A DNA stretch of 64,000 nucleotides, taken from NCBI GenBank assembly GCA_029747015.1, contig JAKOGI010000057.1, positions 634,501-698,500 on the forward strand. Direction: 5' to 3'. The notes under the pieces are model-generated. The model did not search any database. It was given only the letters and a program-made list of their open reading frames with translations, and was not told where the DNA came from. A program made the translations under genes and the position numbers. The DNA is from Carnegiea gigantea (Eukaryota; Streptophyta; Magnoliopsida; Caryophyllales; Cactaceae). This document shows, one piece after another, positions 11,010 to 22,515 of the stretch. Within the stretch, counting starts at the first letter, position 1. Each line of letters begins with the position of its first letter.

Positions 11010-11727
11010 ATCTTGCCATCTGGCAGTTCTCTCTTGTACCTGGTTTGCAGTAGCTTCACAGTGTAAAACGGTAATGTATATTTTACCGGTAGAATTGTGT
11101 ACTTTTATTTATTATATATATATATATTTTTAACATGTATTTATTATATAGATAATTTTTATTATGTGAAATTAGGGCGCATGATTTGTTGGAGTATATC
11201 TGTATTAGTAGGAGTATGATATAGGTATCGAAAATGGTAGAACTATTGACGTAAGCTTAATTTTTTGTGTTCATTAATTATCATATGCTTAATACATTGT
11301 ATTTCATAATACACGTGAAATATTAAGGTTATGTTGGATATATATCATTGGTACATAAGTATATATCATTACAGAATATTTAACACTTTAGTACATTAAT
11401 AAGGTATGATAAAATGAAACTCTCTTTACTCTCAAGAATATTCATTTTTGTAGTCCTATAATATTATCAAAAGTTGTTTTCCAAAGATGTAACAGTACGT
11501 TCATTAGATAAAAAAATCGTTTTGACAAAATGAACTCCATCTACTATTCGTTTTGATCTATTCCTAAAATTGGATTGTCATTTGTAAATATGGAATGTTG
11601 GAAGCAAAAAAATAATCACTCCCATTATAAAAAAATGTTAAATTACTACTTTGATATTGTACGTACATTTTTGGCCTTTAGTATCTATTACTTGGATCTC
11701 AAATAAAATAAAATGTTAAATAAGAAA
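11010..11727. other. Intergenic with a small MITE
   Basis: AT-rich noncoding DNA aligned with 38202-38928 in unit B. Apart from the MITE at 11074-11229, nothing is recognised. Confidence 0.5.
11074..11229. mobile_element. Small MITE, unit A copy
   Basis: A 156-bp AT-rich element flanked by TAAAACGGTA and GAAAATGGTA, a decayed 10-bp direct repeat that is perfect in unit B (38258-38267 and 38421-38430). Its ends share ...GTATAT...GTATGATA motifs with the foldback element at 975-1437. Confidence 0.5.
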
Positions 11728-12026
11728 TGTTGGCCGGGCCTATTTAATTAGGCTCAACGGCCACCAATGCCGCCTAGAGCGACAACTCTGATTACCCCCC
11801 TAATCTATATAAGGAGGTTTATGGGGGTTAGCCTAAAGATACATTAAAAACGAGAAATCTCATACTCTCCTCTCCCCCTCTCACGGTTGTACAACCATCA
11901 CCAGTGGGTCCCGGGTCTAGGATATGGAAACCCTAAGGCGACTCTAGTAGCCACCTACCATTCGTACTGACGTGGGCTATCCCTGACAGAGAATTCTACA
12001 TTCAGGTTAGTCGTAATTATTCGTCA
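11728..12026 (+). repeat. Copia C1 5' LTR, unit A copy
   Basis: It begins TGTTGGCCGGGCC and ends ATTCGTCA, about 299 bp, with a TATATAAGG promoter-like site at about 11816. It is followed at 12028-12040 by TGACATCAAAGCC, a decayed tRNA-Met primer site. The unit B version is at 38929-39227. Confidence 0.75.
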
Positions 12027-13649
12027 GTGACATCAAAGCCTATAAACTGATCGGATTAACCCCAATAAATCTGACTTATTAAAAGCATTTTGCCTATACG
12101 ATTCAGTTGCTTAATTTTCGTAATTATGCAACCCTACTGTGTTAATAGCATACTTTTGTAATTGTGATGACCCGAACCAACTAAAGATTGCATCGTTTTT
12201 TCATGAATGTTTTGTTTCATGTGATTAGGGTGCCCAGAAAGTTATCTATTATCAAAAAGGACCAAATTTTTGATTGATATCTCATGATTCAAACTTATTA
12301 TGCGATTATATTCATGCCTAACATTCTACAAGCATATTTTTGAAGTACAGAGTATGAACATGCTTTATGCGATTGTGTTCAATAGAACCATTAAACTTAA
12401 CCCAGACTTTATTAAATTCTTGCAATTAGGCTGTTTGATCATTCACAACACGTTTTGTATGCTAAATCGTGAAAAACACGGTTGAGTGAAAAAGCCCTAA
12501 CCCCACGTGGCTGTCGAACCCCATAGAAACCACCTTTTATCCAAATAAATAAAAAAAGGGGAAGGGTAATTTCGAGAAAAGAGTAGAAGAGACTTAGATC
12601 TAGGCCATACTCATAAGAATCATCGCGGAGGGGTGGCGCGTGCATGTCACGTGTCGCCGACGAAGGAGATTTTAGCTCTATTTCTTCCTTCAACCGCACC
12701 GTTAACCACCGATCTACCCAAAACCGGCAAAGAAACTGCGAAAACCACCAGATAGGAGGCGCGTGTGAGTCATGCGCCACCACGCAAAAGTCGCATTTAG
12801 TACTCAACAGGCATTTTCTGGCTCGATTATAGCCGATCTGCACACTAGTGGGTTCCTTTTTTTGGTTTTCAACTGCGGGTGGGGGTTTCCTCATATGAGT
12901 TATTCGGCCAAGGTTCGCTGTCCTTGACAGAAATTGAGGGTGGTGACATGGGCCGTGAAATGGGGATCTACAAAATTTGTCTCAAATTTAAAGGAGACAG
13001 AGAGGACTTAGTGTTTGTGGAGCTCGGTGCTGCACATGGCCACAGAGTCGAAAGAAAGAGGGAGAAAGAGAGCCTTCCTATTTCGGGGTTGAGAGGGGCA
13101 GACGGTTAGAGTAGAGTGAGTGAGTGAGAGTTAGCGTTAGAGTTAAAAATAACTGAGGGTCACTCATTTATACTTGGGGGTTTGGGCCTCCATAATGGGG
13201 AATCTTTCTTTGGGCCATTTTTTAAAATTTTTAGTCGGCTCTTGTTTTCTGTCTCGGGCCAACTAACATGTCCCATTTTTAATTTTCACAATCATATAAA
13301 TGTGTTTTATATGATTGAATTTTTCATTATAAGTTTTTCCTATATTTTGTGTGCAATTTTTTTTTATGTTTATATCACATAATGATTATTTTGTATATTG
13401 TTTATGCAATGATAATATAAATTTTAAAGGCGTGATGTATAACTATATGTTATATATCGAGAAAATAAAGTTGTTTTAATGATATGTTTATATGAATTAG
13501 TTTCTTATAATAATAGATTATGTGAATATGCTTCACACAATTAACAGTGAATATCTATGTGATAGTTAGTAATCAATATGTTAATTAGTTTAACTAAACT
13601 TTTATAAATTATGTAATAATTGAATTTAAAGAAGCTCCTAATTTATATC
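12027..13649 (+). mobile_element. Copia C1 leader fragment, unit A
   Basis: This untranslated leader downstream of the primer site is conserved with 39228-40845. The inner part (about 12480-13190) is much richer in GC than its surroundings and has short open frames on both strands with no recognised domain. It could be host sequence picked up by the element or another nested insertion. The fragment ends at the target site ATATC, where Athila G1 is inserted; the C1 coding region is not in unit A. Confidence 0.6.
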
Positions 13650-14785
13650 AGATAAGTGCTTAAAGTTTACATCATTTTAGAGTCATTTGACCTAGCATTT
13701 AACCTTCATTTGAGTGTATATCGACCTCTTACGGATGCCCCTGAGTTGTCATGCCCATGGAGTAAGAGAAGAGCAGAAGAATTCGGTTCCTACCAAGACT
13801 ATGCTCCAATCATGGTTGATGTCACAGACCATGGTAAGCCTGTAACTGCTAGTCTCTTCATCTTCCTTCATTGTGCGGCTGAGGATGCGTCATTTGCTAC
13901 TTAAAAGGCATGTTCCAAGGCTGAAAGGAGAGAGTTTTTAGAGCAACCATAGTCATTTTCACTAATTCTCTCACATCTTTCTTTTAGTTTAGTTTAGTTT
14001 TAGTTTAGTTTTGAGATTTGAAAGGAGAAGCTTTGTTCTTAGAGGCTTGAAGATCGTTGCACAATTTAAGGGCTGCCATAGTTAAAAGTTTCCCTTCCTT
14101 CCTCTAAATTTGTTCTTATACTCTTGTTTTTGTTAAATTAGAAACATAAATGAGTAGTTTTATCTAATCTAGGGATTTGTTAGCCATAGTATTACAGTTG
14201 GATCCCTTGTCTTTGAAATCTTGTGCTTATTTCATGTTTTGAATGATTCATATCTATCTTAAAATTGGAATGTTGTGAGTGAAATTTTTCCAATTTTGCT
14301 TCCTTATGTTAAGTAGTTGAGTGAAGTACTGAAAGGTGAAACTCACTACTTGATCATCTTGATAGAACATGATTTAACGAAACTCGAGAGAGAATTGCTT
14401 GCTATGAGAAGACTTAAAATTCATAGATTTTTAACCTGGACTAAATCAAAGACACTTGACAGAGTGTTAGATAAATTTGTTTAGGCAATTTAGTTAATTT
14501 CAAAGAAAGAATTAAATTCAATTCGATTGCAATTCCTTGAATCATTCAATCTATGAGAAGTGCATGATTAACTCTATAATCCAACTCTTTACTTGGTGAA
14601 TCAAATTCCTAGATGTTTTACCTTGATTGAATTTTTAAATAGTTAATTAGTTTATTTAGCCCGATTCATTCAAAGAATTGATTGCTTAGCAATTTCTATA
14701 GATCATTGACTCGATAAATTACTTTAGTCCCTGCGGATGATGTTTTAATCTATACCATGACACTCATGCGCTTACGGACGTGTCA
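13650..14785 (+). repeat. Athila G1 5' LTR, unit A copy
   Basis: An LTR of about 1.14 kb beginning (A)GATAAGTGCTTAAAG and ending CGGACGTGTCA. It has a deletion near its start relative to the unit B LTR at 40846-42011. The decayed tRNA-Asp primer site TTTTGGTGTCATTATTGGAGAC follows. It is flanked on the left by ATATC, the same target site as in unit B, so it is the same insertion copied by the duplication. Confidence 0.8.
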
Positions 14786-14953
14786 AATTTTTGGTGTCAT
14801 TATTGGAGACCAAATTGTCACTATTGAGTTAGTCTTACAAAAGTAGCTAAGTGTTTTACTTTATTTTTGTTTACTTTTTCTTTTTGATTGTGCTGGTAGT
14901 GTTGGTGATTGTACTTGTAGGAATCTTTTCCCGTTTATACGAAGTCCATTTCT

Positions 14954-16320
14954 ATATGAACTCGATCCTGAGATTGAGAGAACTTTTCGTTTAAAGAGGA
15001 AGAAGAAAAAACTTGAGGAACAAGGATGCAAGGCTAGAGAACCTCATCAAATATGGCAGGAAGAGGAGGTGACTAAAGAAGAACACTTAGGGATTTTGTC
15101 ACCCAAGGAGTCCAAGGCATCGCCTCAAGCATCGCTCATCCTAACGCTGAGGCAAATACTTTCGAGCTTAAGCCAGCTCTTATTTCCACGGTGCAACAAT
15201 CCCGGTTTAGAGGCACCCTATTGGAAGACCCGAACTTGCACCTTTCGGTCTTTTTACAGGTATGTAACACATTGAAGTTTAACAGAGTCTCTACCGATGT
15301 CATTCGACTGCAACTATTTCCCTTCTCACTTTGAGATAAGGCAAGAGCATGGCTGCATTCTTTGCCTTATTAGAGCTTACTAGAGCCTTCCTTGCCAAAT
15401 TTTCCCCACCAAGTAAAACGGCAAGTTTGAGGAATCAAATCACCAACTTTACCCAAAGGGATGATGAGACACCCTATGAGGCTTGGGAATAGTTCAAGGA
15501 TTTGTTGCGATTGTGCCCTCACCATGGCCTTCAACGATGGATGATTGTTCAAGCTTTCTACAATGGAGTGACCCAACCTACAAGGTCCACCATTGATGGG
15601 GCTGCATGAGGAACCTTAATGAATAAGACTGAAGATGAGGCCTACAATTTGATTGAGGAGATGGCACTCAACAATTTTCAATTGTCCAACGAACGAGACC
15701 AACCCAAGCGGGTTGGAGGTAAGCTCGACGTTGATGCACTTACTTTACTTTATGCTAAGGTAAATGCTATGACTCAAAGGTTGGAACAATTGAACATGAA
15801 TACTGTGAATTCTAGTGCCCTTCCCCCATCATGTGAAATATGTGGTTCTGTTGACTATTTGACTGATAATTATCAAGTTGGGAGTCCTTTTGCTCAAAAT
15901 ACTAGCGACTACAGTCAATTATGTCAATAATTTCAACCCAAGACCGACTAATGACCCTTATTCAAATACTTGCAATCCGGGTTAGAGGAACCATTCAAAT
16001 TTCTCATATAGGCCTAACCCTTCCACAATGCCCCAAATGAATGTTAGGCAACCTCCCGGATTTCAAAGACCTCCCTTTTCCCAACAAGCTCCTCAAAGTC
16101 CAACATAGAGGACATAATGGAGAGTATGCTTTTGGTGCAATAAAAGCATGATAAGTATATAAAGCAATTAGCCTCTAAAGTTCATGTGCTTATAACTCAT
16201 AACAAGATGTTAGAAGCCCAAATTGCACAACAAGCTAGCTCTTCATCTATACACCAAGATAGATTCCCAAATAAGCGAGAGCCAAATTCTAGGGAGTAAT
16301 CTAATGGCATGATCTTAAGA
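14954..16320 (+). pseudogene. Athila G1 gag, unit A, degenerate
   Basis: Remains of a Ty3/gypsy gag (capsid) gene. Recognisable blocks include the opening region (about 14954-15250), the ARAW-like segment (15300-15360), FLAKF/SKTGSLRNQI (about 15400) and the stretch AYNLIEEMALNNFQLSNERD. A CEICGSVDYLTD segment at about 15830 is a worn zinc-knuckle-like motif. There are several frameshifts and stops and no usable start codon. It aligns with 42179-43530 and, on the minus strand, with the gag of G2. Confidence 0.7.
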
Positions 16321-16333
16321 GGGGGTAAACAAC

Positions 16334-17260
16334 TTGAGGGACCTAAGGGGGGTAAGCCATGATGAGACTTTACAGGATAAGCATGATGATAATATTGAGA
16401 TTGTTGAGAAAGAGGTGCCTATTCCCCCTACTGATTTGCATAAAGATGATATTGTGAAGGATGCTAATGTGGTTCCTAAAGACTCTAAGCAAACTTTCCC
16501 CAAACCTTACACTCTGCCTTTACCATTCCCTCAAAGAATGGCTAAGGCTGAACTTGAATGCAGTTTGGAAAGTTTTTTAGAGGTTTTGAAGAAACTATAC
16601 ACTAATATCCCATTTACCGATTCCTTATCCCAAATGCCCTCTTATGCAAAATTTTTGAAAGAAATTTTGTTTAATAAAAGAAAGTTAGAAAAGCATGAGA
16701 CTATTGCCTTGACTAAAGAGTGTAGTGCCACAATCCAAAACAAGCGTCCCGCTAAGCTTAGGGATCCCGGCGGCTTCTCAATTCCTTGTCTATTAGGGAA
16801 TGTGTCTATTAAACGTACTTTGTGTGATTTTGGGTCAAGTACAGGTTTGATGACCCTTATCTGAAAAGCTGGATTTAGCATAAATGAGACCCACTACCAG
16901 TTCCCTACAATTAGTAGATCGTTCTGTGAAATACTTAGTAGGCATTTTAGAGGATGTCCAATTAAAGTAGGAGATTTATATGCTCAAGTGGACTTTGTGA
17001 CACTTGAGATGGAGGAGAATATGCGCACCTCCGTCATTCTTAGGAGGCCTCTCTCGGTCACCGCCAGGTGTCGTATCGATGTCAAAAATGGTAAGTTGTT
17101 TTTTTATGTGGGTGATGATCATGTGGAGTTCAACTTGTTTAAGGCTTCTAAATTTCCTTCCATTTCTAATGAATGCCATATGCTTTATGTGGTTGATAGT
17201 TTGGTACGAGAAACCATTTCTAACCATGAATCTGATGACCCCCTTGAGCATTGTATTATT
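16334..17260 (+). pseudogene. Athila G1 linker and protease region, truncated by duplication breakpoint
   Basis: One open stretch (16334-16864) covers the linker, including PLPFPQRMAKAELE, and the start of the retropepsin-like domain (CDFGSSTGLMTL, in place of the usual DLGAS core). After a frameshift, a second (16988-17263) continues with VTLEMEENMRT, RIDVKNGKLFF and SDDPLEHCII. The sequence then stops being Athila at 17254-17260, where unit A is joined to the P450 upstream flank. RT, RNase H and integrase are absent from unit A. Confidence 0.75.
17254..17260. other. Tandem duplication junction
   Basis: The last Athila bases TATTATT (17254-17260) meet sequence that matches unit A from about 2801. 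The bases just before that point in unit A are AATTATT, so the two joined sequences share about 6 bp. This suggests a microhomology-based join. Exact placement is uncertain by a few bases. Confidence 0.7.
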
Positions 17261-17838
17261 TGAAAATCGTAATTGGGTAAATGGATAATTATGTGACGGA
17301 ACTCGACTTATTTATCTTAAAAGGATTCAATGGGTCAACCTATTTTAAAATTAAATGGGTACATATCAAGGTTTTCTGACCATTTAATAAATGAGTTAGG
17401 TTCAAGTCGAAAAATTTTTAACCTACTTAAGTTCAATACGAACACAAACTTAACCCGATATGACCTATTTTCCACCTCTACTAGATGGTGGCTCTGGTAG
17501 CAGTAAGCATGCTCATTACCGATCCCCCCAAAAAGAAGAAAAAAGAATTGAATTGTTATCATATGTTCCCGACACTTAAGATAAAGCTTATTTTTAACCC
17601 TCTATTTTTGACATTATTATTTAACTTACTCCATTCCAATCTTAAAAATTCTTATGATAGACATGAGAATTATTATTATTTACCCCCTCACCTACAAATT
17701 TTTAATTGAAAAATGAGGCCATATGTACGATAACAATCTTTAAAATAAAAGGACTAAATATCTTTCTAAAACTATAAGATACAAATTAAATAAATATCGA
17801 GGGGATGTACATAATAATTCTTAACTGTATATAATGAT

Positions 17839-18455
17839 ATGAACCATTCAGCTAGAAATCAGACCACACCAAGCAATAACACAATCCCACAAGCTATGTT
17901 GATACTGCTTAACCTCATTGCTCTCTCTTTCTTCATTCTCATTCTTCCAAACCTCAGAAAGCATAAAAAGTATAATATTCCTCCAGGCCCCAAAGGCCTC
18001 CCCCTCATCGGAAACCTACACCAGTTCAACCCCTTCACCCCCCACCTTTACCTGTCCAAGCTGGCCAAGATCTATGGCCCAATCTTGTCCCTGAGATTTG
18101 CGCAAAGACTAGTGGTGGTGATTCAATCAGCTGGTCTGGCAAGGAAGTCCTGAAAACACAGGATTGCAACTTCTGTACTAGGCCAAGCTTAGTTGGGCAG
18201 CAAAGGCTTTCTTACAATAGGATAGACGTCATTTTTGCACCACATAATGAGTGTTTCAGAGAGCTTAAGATACTGTGTGTTGTTCATTTGTTTAGCTCCA
18301 AGAAGGTCCAGTATTTCTACCCCATTCGACGAGAAGAAGACTCCAAAATGATCGAGAAGATCTCTTCTCTCTCTTCTGCTTCCGAAGCTGTCAACTTGAG
18401 CGAGTTGCTTGGCTCTTACCAGCTCTATCACCTGTCAAGTTGCTTTTGGCAAGAG
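17839..18455 (+). CDS. P450 copy 2 exon 1, two deletions
   Basis: The ATG, anchor and PPGPKGLPLIGNLHQF hinge are intact and, unlike copy 1, the LYLSKLAKIYGPI segment is in frame. A missing A in GGCAAGGAAG (AAAGG in copy 1) leads to a stop at 18151. A further 2-nt loss after GAGTTGCT at about 18410 damages the segment before FGKR. The donor is at 18456. Confidence 0.8.
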
Positions 18456-18843
18456 GTGCCTTTTTCTTCAACAAAATGATAACTGATAAATGTCATTTCA
18501 TACCTGTTCACATAGCTGACAAATACTATCACTTAAACGTTGATAATTAAGTATAATTATTAAAAATTTGCTGATTTAAATGATTATATTAATTTAGGTT
18601 AAATGTGTCCTCTCATAAGACATATCATAACCCCCTTCTTTAACTAGTGATTAACCTTTGTATGTTAGTTCAATCAGTCCGGGACATGTTTCCTGTAAAG
18701 AAGATCTTGAGTTTGATCAAGTCTTGTAAATGGAGAATACCTGCACTAAAACGACATTAATTAATGAATGGTCAAAAAAAAAACTAGAACTAATTAATTG
18801 TATAGAGGTGATCCTCAGATGATTGATTTCCTCATATTTGCAG
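18456..18843 (+). other. P450 copy 2 intron 1
   Basis: GT...TTTGCAG intron, homologous to 4013-4387. It joins FGKR to YEEEGVG in phase 2. No insertion is seen. Confidence 0.7.
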
Positions 18844-18888
18844 GTACGAGGAAGAAGGTGTTGGAAGGAGCAAATTTCACGACTTTCT
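18844..18888 (+). CDS. P450 copy 2 exon 2, 5' part
   Basis: It encodes YEEEGVGRSKFHD and then runs into the copia LTR at 18889. The last five bases, TTTCT, are the decayed left copy of the target duplication whose right copy is CTCCT at 22237-22241. Confidence 0.75.
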
Positions 18889-19584
18889 TGTTGGCCCGAT
18901 TTGCCTAGTTAAATCACCCTAGAAGGCAGTGAATAGAGTGATGATCAATATCACAAATTAATTGAAATAAAAGGCGAAAAGATAAACGTGGACAAGACAC
19001 AAGAACCTTTTAACAAGGTTAGCCTCAACCAGGTTTAGTCCCCGCATAGAGTTTCCTAACTCTAGGATTAACCCAATTTTATTATGAGGGATTACACAAC
19101 TCTAAAGTACACCTACTTTAAGTTCCAAGCTACAAGTTGGCTCTTCAACAAGTCGTTGGTAGAGTTGACCCTTCAACTCTATATCCCACCTAATTACAAT
19201 ATTAAACAACACAACTCAAATAAGTGAATAGTAATTTGAAACTCAAAGTATGTAAGTGCATGTTGTTGTTCTTTTCTCTTTCATGTGCGTCTTTCTCCAG
19301 CTGCAAAACCTCTTAATTTATAGCTAAATAATGTTGAAGAGGTTGAAAGAGCTTTAGAAAAGTGACCATTGCTCCAAGGAAGGAAATAATGATTTTCAGC
19401 ATTGGTTCAAGGCCTTTAATCTCCTATTTCAAGCCCTTGAATCTCCTATTTTAACCCCTTGAATCTAACAGTTCTGCTACAACGTCCGTGATTTGATTCC
19501 AATTGTTACTTGACTTAAAATACGCTAATGCTCATTGACTTGAAATTCTCATAGCCAACATAATGGTGCAATAAGTGATTAACA
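18889..19584 (-). repeat. 3' LTR of the exon-2 copia
   Basis: A 696-bp LTR, TG...CA in plus orientation, matched to 21268 onward. The last part (19510-19584) differs from the other LTR, so one of them has an internal rearrangement. Confidence 0.75.
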
Positions 19585-20141
19585 AAATTCTCCCCTTATC
19601 AAGAGTAAATCGAGGGTATCGAAAAATGATCAAGTGATATAATTTTTCTCTTCTAGAAACAAGCAATATAAGCATTAGGGATCATAATAACTATGGATAA
19701 AAGTATTGAGATCATATGTGCATAATAACATGTTATAATAGTATAAGATATATTAGAATATTAATCATGCTCACCTTCAAAAGCAAATTGAAACTCAAAA
19801 ATTTAAGAATCAAAATTTCTCAAATACGAAGTAAACCATGCAAAGATAACATCACCTTCTATTTGGTTAGAATTCAAATTTTGATTTCTATTTATATTGT
19901 TGAAATAGAAATTCAAGCCATTGATTCAGTCACATCAAAATTTTTAATTTCTGCCTATAGGTCAAGACCTTGAACTGTATTTCAGGGCCTTGAAATCTAG
20001 ATACTGAACTGATTACCTATTATTTCAACCTCCTTGGGCCATGATGCAATTTCCATGAGTATTTTAACATTTCTAGGGCATCCAATTCTGTAATTTCATG
20101 TTTCATTCTCATGTGGATGCAAAATTCCCTATAAAATAAAC

Positions 20142-21211
20142 TTATACCTTTCTCAAAAAACGTTTAAAAAATTTAGCTCTATAATCGTAATTATGCGCCA
20201 TTATGGATGACCTTATTACTTTTGGTACCCAAATTTGTGTGCTATTAGGACCATTTCTTTTAATAGGACAATGAGTAGAAATATGTCCTGTTTTGCAACA
20301 ATAATTGCAAGTAATAGAAGTCTTACTTTTGGAATAAGTCGATTTAACAAAGAAGTTTTTATAACACTTCTTTTTATTGAACAGATTAAAACCGATTCTT
20401 TCTTTGTTAAATGACATTTTTTGTGTGCCAAGAATTTTATTTAAATTTTCTTCTCCTTTTGAAAATTTTAAGACAATTTTTTCAAGATTGGCACACTTCA
20501 CTTGAAGCTCATCTTTTTCTTTCTAAGGAGGACAACTTTCTCTTGAAAACTTTTTAAATCATTACACACTAAATCATTTGATTTTCGAAATTCAATATTT
20601 TCTTGAGAAAATTCAAAATTTTGTTTCTTCAAATCTTTAATTTTAGAAATGTATCCTTCTTGATGTCTAATATAATAAAGTAAGACTTTTATTAACTTAC
20701 ATTTAGAATAATTATGAAGACAATCATATACCTCATCTGGAGCATCATATTTCATTTCCTTATCTTCTTGTTCATCATCACTTGTGATTCCATCATCATC
20801 ATCACTTGTGATTTCATCATCATCATCATTGTCTCTTCTTAACGAATCGGGATTTTCTTGGCTTTTTTCCTCGTATAGTAATGTAAGTTTTTTCCAAAGA
20901 TCTTTAGCTGTCTCACAATAGCAAACATGATTAAATATTTCATTATTTAGAGCACATTGCAAAATATATAAAACTTTAAAATTTTTCTTAAGCATCTCGT
21001 AGCCATCTTGAGTGTATTCATTCTTTGACTTGGTAACAGTACTTCCATGATCTCTTGTCCAATTTGGTACAAAAGTACCATTTGAAATGATGTTCTAAAA
21101 ATCAAAATCGATGGATCTAATAAATGATTTCATCCTGCACTTCCAAAGAGAAAAATTAGTTCCATCAAATATTGGACGACAATTGATAGAAGCATTTGAT
21201 AAATTAGTCAT
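20142..21211 (-). pseudogene. Copia gag (UBN2-type) of the exon-2 element
   Basis: Capsid/nucleocapsid remains read on the minus strand. The ATG is at 21209-21211, followed by a DGTNFSLWKCRMKS segment typical of copia gag N-termini. An in-frame TAG at 21095-21097 interrupts it. The next open stretch (20498-20995) has LYILQCALNNEIF, a DLWKKLTLLYEE helix and an acidic run of repeated D/E residues encoded by ATCATC-type repeats. After a frameshift, the last part (20142-20501) contains the zinc knuckle CNYCCKTGHISTHC. No protease, integrase, RT or RNase H follows, so the element depended on others for movement. Confidence 0.75.
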
Positions 21212-21248
21212 GGATCTAGCTATAGACGGTAAAGTCTTAAAATAATAG

Positions 21249-21266
21249 CTCATGCTCTAATACCAA
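21249..21266 (-). other. tRNA-Met primer binding site of the exon-2 copia
   Basis: On the minus strand the sequence directly inside the 5' LTR reads TTGGTATTAGAGCATGAG. This is one mismatch from the common TGGTATCAGAGC primer site, and it fixes the element's orientation as minus. Confidence 0.75.
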
Positions 21267-21267
21267 T

Positions 21268-22236
21268 TGTTGGCCCAGTTTGGCTAGTTAAATCACCCTA
21301 GAAGGCGGTGAATAGGGTGATGATCAATATCGCAAATTAATTGAAATAAACAGCGAAAAGATAAACATAGACAAGACACAAAAATGTTTTAATGAGGTTA
21401 GCCTCAACTAGGTTTAGTCTCCGCCTAAAGTTCCCTAACTCTAGGATTAACCTAATTTTATTATGAGGGATTACACACCTCTAGAGTACACCTACTTTAA
21501 GTTCCAAGCTATAAATTGGCCCTTCAATAAGTCATTGGTAGAGTTGACCCATCAACTCTATATCCCACCTAATTACAATATTGAACAATACAACTTAAAT
21601 AAGTGAATAGCAATTTGAAGCTCAAAGTATGCAAGTGTATGTTATTGCTCTTTTCTCTTTCTTGTGCATCTTTCTCCAGCTGCAAAAACCTCTTAATTTA
21701 TAGCCAAATGATGTTGAAAAGGTTGAAAGAACTTTAAGAAATTGACCGTTGCTCCAAGGAAGGAATGGATGATTTTCAGCATTGGTTCAAGGCCTATCCC
21801 CTATTTCAAGCCCTTGAATCTGGCAGTTCTGCTACAACATCCATGATTTGATTCCAACGATGACTTACCTTGTTAGAGAGGTATGCTACAGCTGATTCTT
21901 TAGCATCAACATCTTTCCAAAGAATAAGCTCAAAATATATTGTCATAACTAGGCAAATGATGATTATTTCAAAAGTATTAGCATATAGAGAATCGTAATA
22001 TTATCTCAAGATTACATAATCAAATTTGAATATAAAGATCACATATTCAATTTTAAATACTAAATTATCCCAAAGGTAAAATCAATTATGTCAATATCTA
22101 CTTATAATTATATTACATCAAAAATAATAGAAGCACTAAGGTAGGTTCAAATATAAATATACCAATAAACTAATTCCTTTTTATCTTTCATCACAGCATA
22201 TTAATAAAATATATTGTAAGCTTAAGAAAGCTAACA
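21268..22236 (-). repeat. 5' LTR of the exon-2 copia
   Basis: It starts TGTTGGCCCAG and ends GCTAACA at the exon boundary, 969 bp. From about 21869 to 22236 it has no match in the other LTR and no recognisable content. It may have gained an insertion or the other LTR may have lost sequence. Confidence 0.65.
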
Positions 22237-22515
22237 CTCCTAAATGAAGTTCAAGCCATGTTTGCAGTCTTCTTTTTCTCATATTGTTTTCCTTATGTAG
22301 GTTCTTGGATCGATAAGTTAATTGGACTATCCTCCAGGCTTGAGAGGATATTCAAAGAAATGGATGAGTTTTACGATGAAATTATAAGTGATCATCTTGA
22401 CCCAAACAAGCCTAAATATGAGCATAAGGATTTTGTGGATGTTCTTCTCCAACTCAAGGAGGAACGTCGCTTCTCATTTGATCTCACGTTGGATCATATC
22501 AAAGCTGTATTGATG
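22237..22515 (+). CDS. P450 copy 2 exon 2, 3' part
   Basis: The exon resumes with CTCCTAAATGAAG and encodes LLNEVQAMF, SWIDKLIGL, DEFYDEII, DHLDPNKPK, DVLLQLKEE and LTLDHIKAVLM. It is open throughout, and the donor GT is at 22516. Confidence 0.8.

Larger units (their letters stand above)
2801..17260. repeat. Tandem segmental duplication, unit A (about 14.5 kb)
   Basis: The unit can be aligned along its length with 17261 to about 44400: P450 5' flank, three P450 exons and introns, 3' flank with TRIM, CGGTT repeat, dispersed segment, MITE, copia C1 LTR plus leader, and Athila G1 5' LTR, gag and protease region. It ends abruptly inside G1 at 17260 and is followed by a second copy of the sequence starting at about 2801. 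Identity is obvious throughout but below 95% in many stretches, so the event is not recent. Confidence 0.85.
18889..22236 (-). mobile_element. Pol-less copia element inserted in P450 exon 2
   Basis: The direct repeats at 18889-19584 and 21268-22236 both start TGTTGGCCC and end AACA (plus strand). They align well for about 600 bp and then differ. Left of 21268, on the minus strand, is TTGGTATTAGAGC, the tRNA-Met primer site (21249-21266). Next to the left LTR, AAGGGGAGA on the minus strand is the polypurine tract. The interior carries only gag on the minus strand. Target duplication TTTCT / CTCCT differs by two C-to-T changes. The element is absent from copy 1. Confidence 0.85.

Noticed and set aside
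12439..12894. 151-codon minus-strand open frame in the C1 leader
   Set aside because: The frame is not conserved in the unit B copy (39649-39984 is shorter and diverges) and shows no domain. Kept only as a note on the leader.
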